A stretch of DNA of 64,000 nucleotides from Pseudomonas graminis (GTDB taxonomy: Bacteria > Pseudomonadota > Gammaproteobacteria > Pseudomonadales > Pseudomonadaceae), in contig NZ_CP053746.1 of assembly GCF_013201545.1 (NCBI RefSeq), positions 558,001 through 622,000 on the forward strand, written 5' to 3'. The notes under the pieces were generated by a model that searched no databases, was not told where the DNA came from, and was given only the letters and a program-made list of their open reading frames with translations. Positions 47,266 to 58,338 of this stretch are shown here, one piece after another (position 1 is the stretch's first letter; each line of letters starts with the position of its first letter). The position numbers and the translations under genes are program-made.

Positions 47266-49314
47266 ATGCCATTGCGCCAGCGCCTCGAAAACCTTCCGGT
47301 CGGTCAAAAGCTCCTGGCCGCCCTGCTGGTACTGCTCACCACCGTGCTGGTGGTCGCCAACCTGACGTTCATCAGCGCCGCCTATTACATTTCCCAGGAA
47401 GCGATGGCGCCCCAGGCTTTGCAAACGATCGGTCGGCTGATCAGCAATCCCGGCCTGTCCGAGCACGCTCTGTCTTCGACCTCCAACGCCCAGACGTTGC
47501 TCAGTGAACTGAAAAACTACGGCCCGTTACGGGCGGCGGCGGTGTACGACAGCAGCGGTACGCGTCTGGCGCAGATGCAGCAGGGCAACAAGCTGCGCAT
47601 GCCCGACCACTACCGGGATCTGGAGAGCTGGCGCGTTACCGAGTTTCGCAACACTCAGGTCATCCCCATTCCCAAAGCCGGACAGGCGCAGGGCCATCTG
47701 TTGCTGGTCGCCAGCAGCGAATTGCCGACGGCGTTCTACACCGGCACGCTGACCGCCAGCCTTGGCATCCTGATTTTCAGCATCTTGCTCTGGGCCGGTG
47801 TGGCCCGGCAGATTCGGCGCTTTATCACCGAGCCGATCTACCAGTTGGAAGACCTGTCGCGGCGGGTTACCCGCGAGGAGAACTACGCGCTGCGGGCGAC
47901 GCCCGGCAACAAGGACGAAATCGGTTCGCTGGCCGAGGCGTTCAACACCATGCTTTCGCGCATGGAAGCCCGTGAGCAGCAGCTCAGACGCGCCCGCGAT
48001 GAATCCCAGGACGCCTACGATCAGGCGCAGGGTCTGGCGGAAGAAACCCGTCACACCAACCGCAAGCTGGAGCTTGAAGTTCAGGTGCGCAGCAAGATCG
48101 AGAAGAAGCTTACGGGCTTTCAGAACTACCTCAACAGCATCATCGACTCCATGCCGTCGGCGCTGATCGCCCTGGACGAGCAGTTGTACGTTACCCAGTG
48201 GAATCAGGAGGCCGGCGCCCTGTCCGGTACGCCACTGGACGAAGCGCTGAACCAGCCGATTTACTCGGCGTTCCCGCCGATGCGCGCGTTTTTGCCGCAG
48301 ATCAAACAGACCGTCGAACGCCACACCGTCACCAAAATCGAGCGCGTGACTTGGGTCAAAGGCGAAGAGTCGCGCCATTACGCCCTCACCTTCTATCCCC
48401 TGACCGGCGATGCCGGCCGTGGCGCGGTGATCCGCATCGATGACATCACCCAGCGCCTGTCGCTGGAGGAAATGATGGTGCAGTCGGAGAAAATGCTCTC
48501 GGTGGGTGGGCTCGCCGCCGGCATGGCCCATGAAATCAACAACCCCCTCGGGGCAATCATGCACAACGTGCAGAACATCCGCCGTCGGCTGTCGCCCGAT
48601 TTGCCAAAGAATCTCGAGCAGGCCCAGCAGGAAGGCATCGAGCTGGCGGCGGTGAATCGATACCTGATCGCGCGCGAAGTGCCGCAGTTGCTGGACGGCA
48701 TCCAGTCAGCCGGAGCGCGGGCGGCAAAGATCGTCAGCCACATGCTCAGCTTCAGCCGCCGCAGCAACCGTCAGTTGGCGCCGTGTGATCTGCCGGCACT
48801 GATTGATCAAGCGGTGGAGATCGCCAGCAACGACTTTGACCTGACCATCGGTTTTGACTTCAAGGGCCAGAACATCATTCGCCAGTTCGATCCTGATCTG
48901 GGCCCGGTGCCTGCGACGGCCAACGAGCTGGAGCAGGTGCTGCTCAATCTGCTGAAGAATGCCGCTCAGGCCATCCATCAGCGTGAGAATGCCAGTGAGC
49001 CGGGGCGCATTATTTTGCGCACGCGCCTGAACCCGCCCTGGGCTGAAATTCAGGTAGAAGACAATGGCATCGGCATGCCGGAAAGCGTACGCAAGCGCAC
49101 CTTCGAGCCGTTTTTCACCACCAAGGAAATCGGCCAGGGCACGGGCCTCGGGCTGTCGGTGTCGTATTTCATCATCACCAACAATCACAAGGGCCAGATG
49201 GAGGTGCATTCCACCCTCGGCCAAGGCACCTGTTTCACCTTGCGTCTGCCGCTGGTGGACAATTCGATAGATATGCCTGCACCACAGGTCATTGGTCAGA
49301 ACGACCGGGAGTAG
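47266..49314 (+). CDS. Membrane sensor histidine kinase with HAMP and PAS domains
   Basis: 682 residues from ATG 47266. Two membrane helices enclose a periplasmic domain (about residues 40-160), then HAMP, a coiled-coil stretch, PAS ([25 protein letters not shown]) and a kinase core. The phospho-His is at ~422 ([16 protein letters not shown]), with [16 protein letters not shown] and GTGLGLS in the ATPase. This NtrB-like class generally pairs with a regulator, but none is adjacent here. P. aeruginosa has PA4396, a regulator, and PA4398, the kinase, in this neighbourhood; the regulator is absent from the window. Confidence 0.85.
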   Translation: MPLRQRLENLPVGQKLLAALLVLLTTVLVVANLTFISAAYYISQEAMAPQALQTIGRLISNPGLSEHALSSTSNAQTLLSELKNYGPLRAAAVYDSSGTRLAQMQQGNKLRMPDHYRDLESWRVTEFRNTQVIPIPKAGQAQGHLLLVASSELPTAFYTGTLTASLGILIFSILLWAGVARQIRRFITEPIYQLEDLSRRVTREENYALRATPGNKDEIGSLAEAFNTMLSRMEAREQQLRRARDESQDAYDQAQGLAEETRHTNRKLELEVQVRSKIEKKLTGFQNYLNSIIDSMPSALIALDEQLYVTQWNQEAGALSGTPLDEALNQPIYSAFPPMRAFLPQIKQTVERHTVTKIERVTWVKGEESRHYALTFYPLTGDAGRGAVIRIDDITQRLSLEEMMVQSEKMLSVGGLAAGMAHEINNPLGAIMHNVQNIRRRLSPDLPKNLEQAQQEGIELAAVNRYLIAREVPQLLDGIQSAGARAAKIVSHMLSFSRRSNRQLAPCDLPALIDQAVEIASNDFDLTIGFDFKGQNIIRQFDPDLGPVPATANELEQVLLNLLKNAAQAIHQRENASEPGRIILRTRLNPPWAEIQVEDNGIGMPESVRKRTFEPFFTTKEIGQGTGLGLSVSYFIITNNHKGQMEVHSTLGQGTCFTLRLPLVDNSIDMPAPQVIGQNDRE

Positions 49315-49318
49315 AGCC

Positions 49319-49897
49319 ATGGGATTTCGCTTGTCGAAAATTTACACGCGCACGGGTGACACCGGCGAAACGGGTTTGGGCGATGGTCGCCGAGTGCCGA
49401 AGGATCACCCGCGGGTCGAGGCCATTGGGGAAGTTGATTCGCTGAACAGTCAGGTGGGCGTATTGCTGGCCGGCCTTACGGCAGCAGTCGCGAGTCATCC
49501 GGCGCTGCAGGAAGTCATCGACGTATTGGCGCCCTGTCAGCATCGGTTGTTCGACCTGGGCGGCGAGCTGGCGATGCCGGAATACAAGGCGCTGAATGCG
49601 GCAGAGATCGAGCGCCTGGAAGCGGCGATCGATCACTGGAATGAAGAGCTGGGGCCGCTGGAGAATTTCATCCTGCCGGGCGGTTCGACGTTGATCGCCC
49701 AGGCCCATGTGTGCCGAAGCCTGGCGCGTACGGCGGAGCGGCGTTGTCAGCACCTGAACGCGATCGAGCCACTGGCCGGGGTTGGTCTGGCGTACATCAA
49801 TCGGCTGTCGGATCTGCTGTTTGTTGCGGCGCGGATCATTGCCCGGCGTGAGGGCGTGGCGGAGATTTTGTGGGAGCCTGCGAAGAAGCCGCAGTGA
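49319..49897 (+). CDS. Cob(I)yrinic acid a,c-diamide adenosyltransferase, PduO type
   Basis: 192 residues from ATG 49319, seven bases after GGGAG. KIYTRTGDTGETGLGDGRRVPK binds ATP and Arg/Glu in the LARTAERR segment are catalytic in PduO-type enzymes. It attaches the adenosyl group to cobalamin, making coenzyme B12. It starts five bases after the kinase stop, so the two are likely co-transcribed, though a functional link is unclear. Confidence 0.88.
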   Translation: MGFRLSKIYTRTGDTGETGLGDGRRVPKDHPRVEAIGEVDSLNSQVGVLLAGLTAAVASHPALQEVIDVLAPCQHRLFDLGGELAMPEYKALNAAEIERLEAAIDHWNEELGPLENFILPGGSTLIAQAHVCRSLARTAERRCQHLNAIEPLAGVGLAYINRLSDLLFVAARIIARREGVAEILWEPAKKPQ

Positions 49898-49974
49898 TTG
49901 GCTAGGGAGTAAGCAGGACTGCGCTGCGGTGATGATGTGCTGATACACCGCTAATCAGCTGGCAAATGCAAAAC

Positions 49975-50068
49975 CTGTGGGAGTGAGCTTGCTCGCGAAG
50001 ACTGCATTTCAGCCACTAGATATCTAGTAGATGTACAGGACTCTTCGCGAGCAAGCTCGCTCCCACAA
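49975..50068. repeat. REP-type palindromic doublet
   Basis: CTGTGGGAGTGAGCTTGCTC and its inverse surround ~40 bases that contain the perfect palindrome CTAGATATCTAG (50016-50027). Same family as 44418-44510. It occupies most of the gap between the adenosyltransferase and the MutT-ThiE gene. Confidence 0.75.
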
Positions 50069-50152
50069 CTCCTTCGTCAGCAGGTGCATCTGTGGCGTCT
50101 CTCTGTGCGATGAGAGACAGCTTGCAGGCTCTTATAACGATGTAGGTATTGA

Positions 50153-51097
50153 TTAGCCTTGCGGCCAAAACGCTCTGATTCCGGCCACACCCTGCGCGCC
50201 ACATTCCCACGCGTGCTGACGGTCCGTCGGCCCTACCCCGCCCAGCAGATAAACCGGCTTGCTGAAGCCCTCGATCAACGTGCGGGCCTTTTCCCAACCC
50301 AGCGGCTGGGCGTCCGGATGGCTCTGCGTTGGCAGCACGGGCGAGAGGGTGACGAAATCCACGCCCATCTGCTCGGCCAGGCTCAACTCTTCAGCGTCGT
50401 GACATGAGGCTGCCAGCCAGCGATCTTCAGGAAACGGACGGCCCTTGCTGGCGTATTTACGCAGCTGTTCGCTGGTCAGGTGCCAGCCCGCCGCCGGAAA
50501 GTCGCCTAGCCATTCCCGCGGCCCCTTGAGCATCAACTGCGCCTTGCCCGCGCACAGCCCGACCGCGTCAACCGCGACGTCACGGTATTTCGGGTCGTAC
50601 ATGTTCGGCGCGCGAAGCTGAACCAGCTTGATGCCGCCAGGCACCGCCGTGCGTATACCGCGCAGCAGCTCTGGGGTATCCAGATCGTCCGGGGTGATCA
50701 GGTACTCACCCGGCAAACGCGCAGCGGCCACAATCGGCCGATTCGCCGCCGGAAATTCATACTCGGCCAGTTCCCGTTGCGATACCCACGCCAGGGGTTG
50801 GCCTTCAACACCGTGGGGTTCGCCGGTGAACGACGAGACTTCCCAGACGTCCAGCAACACCTGTTTGTCCGGGTAGTCGTGCTTGATCTTGATCAGCGGA
50901 CGCGCCGCAGTAACGATGATGCCGAGCTCTTCGTGCAGCTCGCGGGACAGCGCGGCCTCGACCGATTCAGCCGGTTCAACCTTGCCGCCGGGAAACTCCC
51001 ACAAGCCGCCCTGATGCTGCTTGTCGGCGCGTCGGGCGATGAGGATCTTGCCGTCGGTGCCACGAATAACCGCCGCGGCCACATGGATGCGTTTCAC
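50153..51097 (-). CDS. Fused MutT (Nudix) and ThiE-like protein
   Basis: 314 residues from GTG 51097, which follows GGAGGAAGG. The N-terminal third is a MutT-type Nudix domain with GGKVEPAESVEAALSRELHEELGI (the Nudix box). The C-terminal part resembles thiamine-phosphate synthase (RAPNMYDPKYRDVAVDAVGLC, FVTLSPVLPTQSHPDAQPLGWEKA). This fusion (PA4400) is standard for Pseudomonas. The Nudix half hydrolyses 8-oxo-dGTP; the ThiE-like half lacks clear proof of activity. Confidence 0.85.
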   Translation of the reverse strand: MKRIHVAAAVIRGTDGKILIARRADKQHQGGLWEFPGGKVEPAESVEAALSRELHEELGIIVTAARPLIKIKHDYPDKQVLLDVWEVSSFTGEPHGVEGQPLAWVSQRELAEYEFPAANRPIVAAARLPGEYLITPDDLDTPELLRGIRTAVPGGIKLVQLRAPNMYDPKYRDVAVDAVGLCAGKAQLMLKGPREWLGDFPAAGWHLTSEQLRKYASKGRPFPEDRWLAASCHDAEELSLAEQMGVDFVTLSPVLPTQSHPDAQPLGWEKARTLIEGFSKPVYLLGGVGPTDRQHAWECGAQGVAGIRAFWPQG

Positions 51098-51099
51098 GT

Positions 51100-51726
51100 T
51101 CAACCTTCCTCCAGACCCGCCTGCTGCCAGCGCTTGAACGCAGGCCACTGATAAATCGTTTCGACGTAGGCGGCCGCGTCCGCTGGCAGCGCGACGCGAT
51201 AGGTGCGAAATCGCACGGCGACCGGTGCGAAGAACGCATCGACGATGCCCGGCGTGCCGAACAGGAAGCCCTCCTTCACACCCGACACCGCGCGGCATTC
51301 ACGCCACAGCGCAATCATGCGGTCGATATCGGCCTGAGCTTCGACCGCGATGACTTCCAGCGCCTCGTCCTGACGCAAATCCATCGGCAAACGCGAGCGC
51401 AGACCGACGAAGCCGCTGTGCATCTGCGCGCACGCCGACCGAGCCTGAGCGCGGGCGGCAACGTCCGCCGGCCACAATCCTGCCTTTGGAAAGCGCTCCG
51501 CCAGGTACTCACAGATCGCCAGCGAATCAACGATGGTGCCGTGCTCGCACTTCAGCGCAGGGACTTTACCGGTCGGCGAATGCTCGAGAATCAAGCGCGT
51601 GGTGTCAGCCTGATTCAGGCGAATCACCTGATCGGTGAACGCCTCACCGGTCAGCACAAGCGCCAGCCACGGGCGCAGCGACCATGAGGAATAACGTTTG
51701 TCGCCGATGATCAGGTGCAGGCTCAT
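51100..51726 (-). CDS. Glutathione S-transferase family protein
   Basis: 208 residues. Thioredoxin-like N-terminus with RYSSWSLRPWLAL, the cis-proline/GSH site in GKVPALKCEHGTIVDSLAICEYLAE, and a helical C-terminus. It conjugates or isomerises electrophiles with glutathione. Its stop and the MutT start are two bases apart, and it follows argJ; the three form a minus-strand series. Confidence 0.88.
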   Translation of the reverse strand: MSLHLIIGDKRYSSWSLRPWLALVLTGEAFTDQVIRLNQADTTRLILEHSPTGKVPALKCEHGTIVDSLAICEYLAERFPKAGLWPADVAARAQARSACAQMHSGFVGLRSRLPMDLRQDEALEVIAVEAQADIDRMIALWRECRAVSGVKEGFLFGTPGIVDAFFAPVAVRFRTYRVALPADAAAYVETIYQWPAFKRWQQAGLEEG

Positions 51727-51764
51727 GTCTTGGCTCCGTTGAAACCGGTGGACTCGCTCGTGAC

Positions 51765-52982
51765 TCAGGTACGGTATTCCGCGTTGATCTTCACGTACTC
51801 GTGCGACAGATCGGTGGTCCAGATGGTTTCGCTGCAGTCGCCACGGCCCAGCTCGATGCGGATGGTGATTTCTTCCTGCGCCATCACCAGCGAGCCTTGC
51901 TCCTCAGTGTAGGTGCTGGCCCGAGCGCCTTTGCTGGCGATGCAGACGTCACCCAGAAACACGTCGATTTTGCTGACGTCGAGGTTCGGCACGCCTGCGC
52001 GACCCACGGCCGCCAGGATTCGGCCCCAGTTCGGGTCTGATGCAAACAGCGCGGTTTTGATCAGCGGCGAATGCGCGACGGTGTAACCCACGTCCAGGCA
52101 TTCCTGATGATTGCCGCCGCCGTTCACCTCAACGGTCACGAACTTGGTGGCGCCCTCGCCGTCACGGACGATAGCTTGCGCGACGTCCATGCACACCTCG
52201 AATACGGCCTTTTTCAACGCTTCGAACAGCGGACCCTTGGCCTCGGTCACTGCAGGCAAATCGGCCTGGCCGGTGGCGATCAGCATGCAGCAGTCATTGG
52301 TCGATGTATCGCCATCGATGGTGATGCGGTTGAACGACTTGTTGGCGCCGTCGCGAATCAGGTCCTGCAGCACGCCCGGCGCCACCTTGGCGTCGGTGGC
52401 GATGTAACCGAGCATGGTCGCCATGTTCGGACGAATCATGCCCGCGCCTTTGCTGATGCCGGTCACGGTGACTGTCACGCCATCAAGCACGAACTGACGG
52501 CTCGCGCCCTTCGGCAGCGTGTCGGTGGTCATGATGCCGGTGGCCGCCGCAGCCCAGTTGTCGACGGACAAATCATCCAGCGCCGCCTGCAGCGCGCCTT
52601 CGATCTTCTCGACAGGCAATGGCTCGCCGATCACGCCCGTGGAAAACGGCAGCACGGCGCTGGCATCCACGCCGGTGATCTCGGCCAGCTTCGCGCAGGT
52701 CCGCTCGGCAGCCGCCAGCCCAGGTTCACCCGTGCCCGCGTTGGCATTGCCGGTGTTGGTCAGCAAATAACGCACGGTGCCCTGCACGCGCTGTTTGGCG
52801 ACGATGACCGGCGCCGCGCAAAAGGCGTTCAGCGTAAACACACCCGCGACGCTGGAGCCTTCGGCGCAGCGCATGACCACGACATCTTTGCGCCCCGGGC
52901 GCTTGATGCCGGCGGAAGCGATGCCAAGTTCAAAACCGGGAACCGGGTGCAGCGTCGGCAAAGGACCAAGACCAACAGCCAT
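51765..52982 (-). CDS. argJ: Bifunctional glutamate N-acetyltransferase / amino-acid acetyltransferase
   Basis: 405 residues from the ATG at 52982, behind AAGGAG. Self-cleaving ornithine acetyltransferase with [14 protein letters not shown], where the Thr before TD becomes the N-terminal nucleophile of the beta chain. [15 protein letters not shown] and VKINAEYRT at the end are typical. It transfers acetyl from N-acetylornithine to glutamate, cycling the acetyl group in arginine synthesis. Confidence 0.93.
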   Translation of the reverse strand: MAVGLGPLPTLHPVPGFELGIASAGIKRPGRKDVVVMRCAEGSSVAGVFTLNAFCAAPVIVAKQRVQGTVRYLLTNTGNANAGTGEPGLAAAERTCAKLAEITGVDASAVLPFSTGVIGEPLPVEKIEGALQAALDDLSVDNWAAAATGIMTTDTLPKGASRQFVLDGVTVTVTGISKGAGMIRPNMATMLGYIATDAKVAPGVLQDLIRDGANKSFNRITIDGDTSTNDCCMLIATGQADLPAVTEAKGPLFEALKKAVFEVCMDVAQAIVRDGEGATKFVTVEVNGGGNHQECLDVGYTVAHSPLIKTALFASDPNWGRILAAVGRAGVPNLDVSKIDVFLGDVCIASKGARASTYTEEQGSLVMAQEEITIRIELGRGDCSETIWTTDLSHEYVKINAEYRT

Positions 52983-53117
52983 GAAGTGCGCTCCTTGAAA
53001 GACAGTCACACCGCGCGGCCTTGCCGACACGGCTCGATTGATTGAAAAACGCCGCGACGGCAGAGCCGGTCGCGGCGAGATTTTACAGTTCAGCTACAGC
53101 CTGTCGCGGTCGGCGAT

Positions 53118-55868
53118 TCAGCTGATCTGACCGTGACAGTGCTTGAATTTCTTGCCCGAACCACACCAGCACAATTCGTTGCGACCCAGCTTCTGGTCGT
53201 TACGAACCGGCGACAGTGCGGCCGCAGCGGCTACCGCGACGTCTTCACCGTCTTCAGCGAGCAGGTCCGGCTGCTCCAGGCCTGGTGCTTCGGCGTGCTG
53301 GAACTGCATGCGCTGGGCCAGCTCCTCGGCTTCCCGACGCAGACGCGCCTCTTCCTCGGCCGGATCTTCGCGGCGAACCTGAACGTGGGACAGCACACGG
53401 ATGGCGTCGCGCTTGATCGAATCGAGCAGCTCCTGGAACAGGGCAAACGACTCGCGCTTGTATTCCTGCTTCGGGTTCTTCTGAGCGTAACCGCGCAGGT
53501 GAATGCCGTGACGCAGGTGGTCCATGGTCGACAGGTGATCTTTCCACAGGTCGTCCAGTACGCGCAGGAGAATCTGCTTCTCGAACGTGCGCAGCGCCTC
53601 GGCACTGGCCTGGTCTTCTTTCTCGTTGTAGGCCGCCAGAATGGCCTCCATCAACTTCGGACGCAGGGTGTCTTCGTTCAGGTGATCGTCTTCGTCGAGC
53701 CACTGCTGGATCGGCAGCTTCACGCCGAAATCGCTGTTCAGCGCGGCTTCCAGACCGGCCACGTTCCACTGCTCAGGCAACGACTGCGGCGGAATGTGCG
53801 CGGAGATGGTGGCATCAAGAACTTCTTCGCGGAACTCGGCAATGGTGTCACCAATGTTGGTCGCAGCCAGCAGGCTGTTACGCATGTGGTAGATCACTTT
53901 CCGCTGTTCGTTGGACACGTCGTCGAACTCGAGCAGTTGCTTGCGGATGTCGAAGTTGCGGCCTTCGACCTTGCGCTGCGCTTTTTCGATCGCGTTGGTC
54001 ACCATGCGGTGCTCGATCGCTTCGCCGGACTGCATGCCCAGCGCCTTCATGAAGTTCTTCACCCGGTCAGAGGCGAAGATGCGCATCAGGCTGTCTTCCA
54101 GCGACAGGTAGAAACGGCTCGAACCCGTGTCACCCTGACGACCGGCACGACCACGCAGCTGGTTGTCGATACGGCGGGATTCGTGACGCTCGGACGCAAT
54201 AACGTGCAGACCGCCCGCTTCGATCACCTGCTGATGGCGCTTCTGCCAGTCGGCCTTGATCTGCGCGATCTGCTCTGGCGTCGGGTCTTCAAGGCTGGCG
54301 ACTTCAACTTCCCAGTTGCCGCCCAGCAAAATGTCGGTACCGCGACCGGCCATGTTGGTGGCGATGGTCAGCGCACCCGGACGACCGGCCTGGGCAATGA
54401 TTTCAGCTTCTTTTTCGTGGAACTTGGCGTTCAGAACCTTGTGTTCGATGCCTTCCTGCACCAGCAGGCGGGACATGTGCTCCGAGGTTTCGATCGTCGC
54501 CGTACCCACCAGCACCGGACGCTGCTCGGCCAGACAGGCCTTGATGTCGGTGATGATCGCCGCGTACTTCTCTTCGGCGGTCAGGTAGACGAGGTCGTTG
54601 AAGTCTTTACGCGCCAACGGCTTGTTCGGCGGGATGACCATCACCGCCAGGGCGTAGATCTGGTGGAATTCGAACGCTTCGGTGTCCGCCGTACCGGTCA
54701 TGCCGGACAGCTTGTTGTAGAGACGGAAGTAGTTCTGGAAGGTGGTCGAGGCCAGGGTCTGGCTCTCGGCCTGGATGTTCAGGCCTTCCTTCGCTTCGAT
54801 GGCCTGGTGCAGGCCTTCGGACAGACGACGACCCGGCATGGTACGGCCGGTATGTTCGTCAACCAGCAGGATCTGGCCGTCCTGAACGATGTATTCGACG
54901 TTGCGATGGAACAGCTTATGGGCACGCAAACCGGCATAGACGTGGGTCAGCAGACCGAGGTTGTGCGCGGAGTACAGGCTCTCGCCTTCAGCCAGCAAGC
55001 CGACTTCGGTGAGCATCTCTTCGATGAACTGGTGACCGGACTCGTTCAGCTCCACCTGACGGGACTTCTCGTCGATGGAGTAGTGACCCTGTTGGGTGAC
55101 CTGGCCTTCCACTTCCTCGATGTGCTGCTCGAGCTTGGGGATCAGCTTGTTGATCTCGGTGTAGAGCTTGGAGCTGTCTTCGGCCTGGCCGGAGATGATC
55201 AGCGGCGTACGGGCTTCGTCGATGAGGATCGAGTCCACTTCGTCGATCACGGCGAAATTCAGTTCACGCTGGAATTTGTCTTCCAGGCTGAATGCCATGT
55301 TGTCGCGCAGATAGTCGAAACCGAATTCGTTGTTGGTGCCGTAGGTGATGTCGGAGGCGTAGGCGGCGCGCTTCTCTTCCGGCGGCTGGAAAGGCGTGAC
55401 CACGCCTACGGTCAGACCGAGGAATTCATACAGCGGGCGCATCCAGTTGGCGTCACGACGTGCCAGGTAGTCGTTCACCGTGACCACGTGCACGCCCTTC
55501 CCGGACAGTGCGTTGAGGTAAACCGCGAGGGTCGCGACGAGGGTTTTACCCTCACCGGTACGCATCTCGGCGATCATGCCTTCGTGCAGTGTCATGCCGC
55601 CGATCAGCTGTACGTCGAAGTGACGCATGCCCATGATGCGTTTACCCGCCTCGCGGCAGACCGCGAAGGCTTCGGGCAAGAGCTGGTCGAGGGTCTCACC
55701 TTTGGCTATGCGGGCCTTTAACTCATCGGTCTTGGCGCGCAGCTGTTCGTCCGAGAGGGCGACCATTTGCTCTTCGAAGCTGTTGACGACCTGGACCGTC
55801 TTGAGCATGCGCTTCACTTCGCGCTCGTTTTTGCTTCCGAAAAGTTTTTTTAACAAAGGTGCAAACAT
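53118..55868 (-). CDS. secA: Preprotein translocase ATPase SecA
   Basis: 916 residues from the ATG at 55868 ([21 protein letters not shown]); an upstream in-frame ATG adds six residues. Walker [55 protein letters not shown], and the C-terminal zinc-binding [13 protein letters not shown] are present. It drives proteins through SecYEG. Its mRNA starts in the 320-base region shared with divergent dciA. Confidence 0.97.
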   Translation of the reverse strand: MFAPLLKKLFGSKNEREVKRMLKTVQVVNSFEEQMVALSDEQLRAKTDELKARIAKGETLDQLLPEAFAVCREAGKRIMGMRHFDVQLIGGMTLHEGMIAEMRTGEGKTLVATLAVYLNALSGKGVHVVTVNDYLARRDANWMRPLYEFLGLTVGVVTPFQPPEEKRAAYASDITYGTNNEFGFDYLRDNMAFSLEDKFQRELNFAVIDEVDSILIDEARTPLIISGQAEDSSKLYTEINKLIPKLEQHIEEVEGQVTQQGHYSIDEKSRQVELNESGHQFIEEMLTEVGLLAEGESLYSAHNLGLLTHVYAGLRAHKLFHRNVEYIVQDGQILLVDEHTGRTMPGRRLSEGLHQAIEAKEGLNIQAESQTLASTTFQNYFRLYNKLSGMTGTADTEAFEFHQIYALAVMVIPPNKPLARKDFNDLVYLTAEEKYAAIITDIKACLAEQRPVLVGTATIETSEHMSRLLVQEGIEHKVLNAKFHEKEAEIIAQAGRPGALTIATNMAGRGTDILLGGNWEVEVASLEDPTPEQIAQIKADWQKRHQQVIEAGGLHVIASERHESRRIDNQLRGRAGRQGDTGSSRFYLSLEDSLMRIFASDRVKNFMKALGMQSGEAIEHRMVTNAIEKAQRKVEGRNFDIRKQLLEFDDVSNEQRKVIYHMRNSLLAATNIGDTIAEFREEVLDATISAHIPPQSLPEQWNVAGLEAALNSDFGVKLPIQQWLDEDDHLNEDTLRPKLMEAILAAYNEKEDQASAEALRTFEKQILLRVLDDLWKDHLSTMDHLRHGIHLRGYAQKNPKQEYKRESFALFQELLDSIKRDAIRVLSHVQVRREDPAEEEARLRREAEELAQRMQFQHAEAPGLEQPDLLAEDGEDVAVAAAAALSPVRNDQKLGRNELCWCGSGKKFKHCHGQIS

Positions 55869-56188
55869 ATCGAAAGGATCTTCCACACATAGGGATGGAG
55901 GGCGGCCCCGTGAGTCGCCCGAGCAGCCCTGATGGCCGCATGCGAACGAGCATTCTACCCGGAAATGGTGGTGAGGAAAGTGGCGTTATTCCACGATGCT
56001 GGCACAGCAATGTTACGGGGCAGAAGTACAATAGGGTCATTTCCCGTGACTTCAACCCATGAAGGCCAGAAGTTTTATTAATGTTTTTTCATGATCGCGT
56101 AGCGCATTTGCAGCCGAAACGCCTGACCTGAGGGTGCTTCAGCCGATTCTGCTAAGATCCCGCCCTGGCAACACAAGGCAACCCTATC
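55869..56188. other. Divergent control region between secA and dciA
   Basis: 320 bases with promoters for both genes. Only weak elements are seen: TAAGAT at 56152-56157 might be a -10 for dciA. I see no protein gene, hairpin terminator or known operator. Confidence 0.5.
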
Positions 56189-56656
56189 ATGGCATTTCGT
56201 CCCCTACCGGCGCGCGCACCGGCTGTTCTCCTGCGCGAAGCCCGGCCGCTCAAAGCCATCTTCAGCCACGCCCAACGCCTCGCGCACTTGCAGCGTCTGC
56301 TGGAAAGCCAGCTGCAACCCGCAGCGCGCGAGCACTGCCACGTCGCGTCATGGCGCGAAGGCACACTGCTGCTCATCGTCACCGACGGCCATTGGGCTAC
56401 TCGACTGCGCTATCAACAGAAGCGGTTGCAACGGCAACTGGTCGCGTTCAAGGAATTCGCCAACCTCACCCGGCTGCAACTGAAGGTACAGCCCGCGAGA
56501 ACCCACCGGAGAGAGGTGGGACATTTGCGAGACCTTTCGGTGTCCGCAGCCGAAACCATCACCGCCACAGCGGAAGGCATCACCGACCCGAAACTGCGTG
56601 CTGCGCTTGAGCGGCTGGCCGCGCATGCCGTGACGAAAGAGGCTGAGAAATCATGA
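56189..56656 (+). CDS. dciA: Replicative helicase loader DciA (DUF721)
   Basis: 155 residues with the DUF721 core (LKAIFSHAQRLAHLQRLLESQLQPAAREHCHVASWREGTLLLIVTDGHWATRLRYQQKRLQRQL). DciA, the ancestral loader of DnaB, was defined in P. aeruginosa at this position (PA4405). It places the helicase on DNA at replication start. Encoded alone between secA and a long repeat region. Confidence 0.88.
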   Translation: MAFRPLPARAPAVLLREARPLKAIFSHAQRLAHLQRLLESQLQPAAREHCHVASWREGTLLLIVTDGHWATRLRYQQKRLQRQLVAFKEFANLTRLQLKVQPARTHRREVGHLRDLSVSAAETITATAEGITDPKLRAALERLAAHAVTKEAEKS

Positions 56657-56700
56657 TACTGCCCACCCCTCCCCTCCGATTCGCAGCATTCAGCTAGAGA

Positions 56701-57190
56701 CCGGACGCGGAGCCCCAAGGGATGCATACCCACGCGGAGCGTGGGCACGACCAGCATCAGTGGTGTTGGCAAGTCCGAGAATGCCAGCGCCCGCCAAGGC
56801 CTCTTCCCGGCTAAAGCCGGTCCTACAATAACGCCGCGTGCAGCCAGTTGGGCCGGCGGCGCCCCCCCCCGTAGCACCGGCCTCAGCCGGGAAGCTTTTG
56901 ATGTGCTTCTGCCTTTGATCTGCTTTTGATCTTGATCTTCATACGCAAGAGGTTCATTCACCGCAAAACGCGACTTGGGTGCAGGCTGAACGCAGGTCTC
57001 GCGTAGGGGGCCGAGCCGCATGGATGCGGCGAGAGCGCCGTCAGGGCATGGATGCCCGTTCGGCGCGGGCCCACGGAGCGGGACCGGAGTGAAGGAACCC
57101 GACGAAGTCGGGCCAAACCAGGAGCAAAGCGTTTTTGGTTACTTTTGGCTGGGCCGGCAATCCGGGCGCTCTTGCCAAAAGTGACCCGCC
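56701..57190 (+). repeat. Composite dispersed repeat, copy B (between dciA and lpxC)
   Basis: Same order as copy A at 36870-37322: CCCACGC/GCGTGGG palindrome (~56729-56747), CCCGGCTAAAGCCGG (56806-56820) with a degenerate partner to ~56891, CTTTGATCTGC-type words, and the structured block at ~56960-57130. Closing stem GGTCTCGC (56995-57002) with GCGGGACC (57078-57085), hairpins 57016-57029 and 57035-57066, trailing CCCGAC-gaa-GTCGGG (57098-57112). The gap 56657-57314 holds no convincing gene. Confidence 0.8.
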
Positions 57191-57260
57191 GTAAGGGCGG
57201 AACCATAATTCCAGTACACACAAAAAACGGATATGCACGCTATCCAATCGACAATCCATA

Positions 57261-57284
57261 AAAAAGGCCACCCGAAGGTGGCCT
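57261..57284 (-). terminator. Terminator of lpxC
   Basis: GGCCACC-cgaa-GGTGGCC (57266-57283) with a T-run of six or more on the minus strand, 30 bases past the lpxC stop. Confidence 0.88.
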
Positions 57285-57314
57285 GAAAACATCAAAACTA
57301 GGAAGAAGAGACTG

Positions 57315-58226
57315 TTACACCGCCGCAACGGGGCGCATGTAAGAGATCGGTGCGGTGCTGGCATCTTCGAAGGTCACAACTTCCCAAGCGTCTTCCTGAG
57401 CGATCAACGCACGCAGCAAACGATTGTTCAGACCGTGTCCCGACTTGAAGCCCTGATACTCGCCGATCAGACTGTTGCCCAACAGATACAGGTCACCAAT
57501 GGCATCCAGAATCTTGTGCTTCACGAACTCGTCTTCATAACGAAGACCGTCTTCGTTCAACACGCCGTCCTTGTCCACGACGATCGCGTTTTCAACGCTG
57601 CCGCCCAGAGCCAGGTTGTGCTTACGCAGATACTCGATGTCTTTCATGAAACCGAATGTCCGCGCACGGCTTACTTCTTTAACAAACGAAGTGCTGGAAA
57701 AATCCACGCAAGCGGTTTGAGTGCGATTCTTCAGATAAGGGTGATCGAAATCGATCTCGAACCCCACTTTGAACCCTTCAAACGGTAAGAACTTGGCGGA
57801 CTTGCCGTCTTCTTCTACGCACACTTCTTTAAGTATGCGGATGAATTTCTTCGGTGCGTCCTGTTCTTCCAGGCCAGCCGATTGAATCAGGAATACGAAG
57901 GGACCTGCGCTGCCATCCATGATTGGAACTTCGGAGGCAGAAAGCTCAACGTAGGCGTTATCGATGCCAAGGCCGGCCATGGCCGACAGCAAGTGCTCGA
58001 CCGTATCGACCTTCACGTCGCCATTGAACAGCGTCGTGGAAAGCGTGGTGTCACCCACATTCAACGCGTGAGCGTTGATCTGGACCACCGGCTCAAGGTC
58101 GGTACGGAAAAACACAATGCCAGCGTTCACAGGCGCTGGTTTGAGGGTCAGGTAAACCTTCTCCCCAGAGTGCAGGCCGATACCTGTGGCACGGATAATA
58201 TTTTTCAGGGTGCGTTGTTTAATCAT
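57315..58226 (-). CDS. lpxC: UDP-3-O-acyl-N-acetylglucosamine deacetylase
   Basis: 303 residues. Zinc ligands lie in [10 protein letters not shown] (His ~78) and [10 protein letters not shown] (His ~237, Asp ~241); [24 protein letters not shown] is the usual N-terminus. It performs the committed step of lipid A synthesis. Transcribed separately from ftsZ after a 112-base gap; followed by a terminator. Confidence 0.97.
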   Translation of the reverse strand: MIKQRTLKNIIRATGIGLHSGEKVYLTLKPAPVNAGIVFFRTDLEPVVQINAHALNVGDTTLSTTLFNGDVKVDTVEHLLSAMAGLGIDNAYVELSASEVPIMDGSAGPFVFLIQSAGLEEQDAPKKFIRILKEVCVEEDGKSAKFLPFEGFKVGFEIDFDHPYLKNRTQTACVDFSSTSFVKEVSRARTFGFMKDIEYLRKHNLALGGSVENAIVVDKDGVLNEDGLRYEDEFVKHKILDAIGDLYLLGNSLIGEYQGFKSGHGLNNRLLRALIAQEDAWEVVTFEDASTAPISYMRPVAAV

Positions 58227-58338
58227 GGCATTGGCCGCTTCAGCGCGTATCGCGAATTAGTATCAACAAAGGCTGGCGATGATAGCAGACCCCGCCTTTG
58301 CTGAACACCAATCACCCTTATACCCCTGATAGAACCCA

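Noticed and set aside
53133..55721. Very long open frame on the plus strand opposite secA
   Set aside because: It mirrors the codon bias of secA; no ribosome site or family motif, and secA is certain.
56958..57364. Short minus-strand frames in repeat copy B
   Set aside because: Same reason; no ribosome site, and one runs into lpxC.
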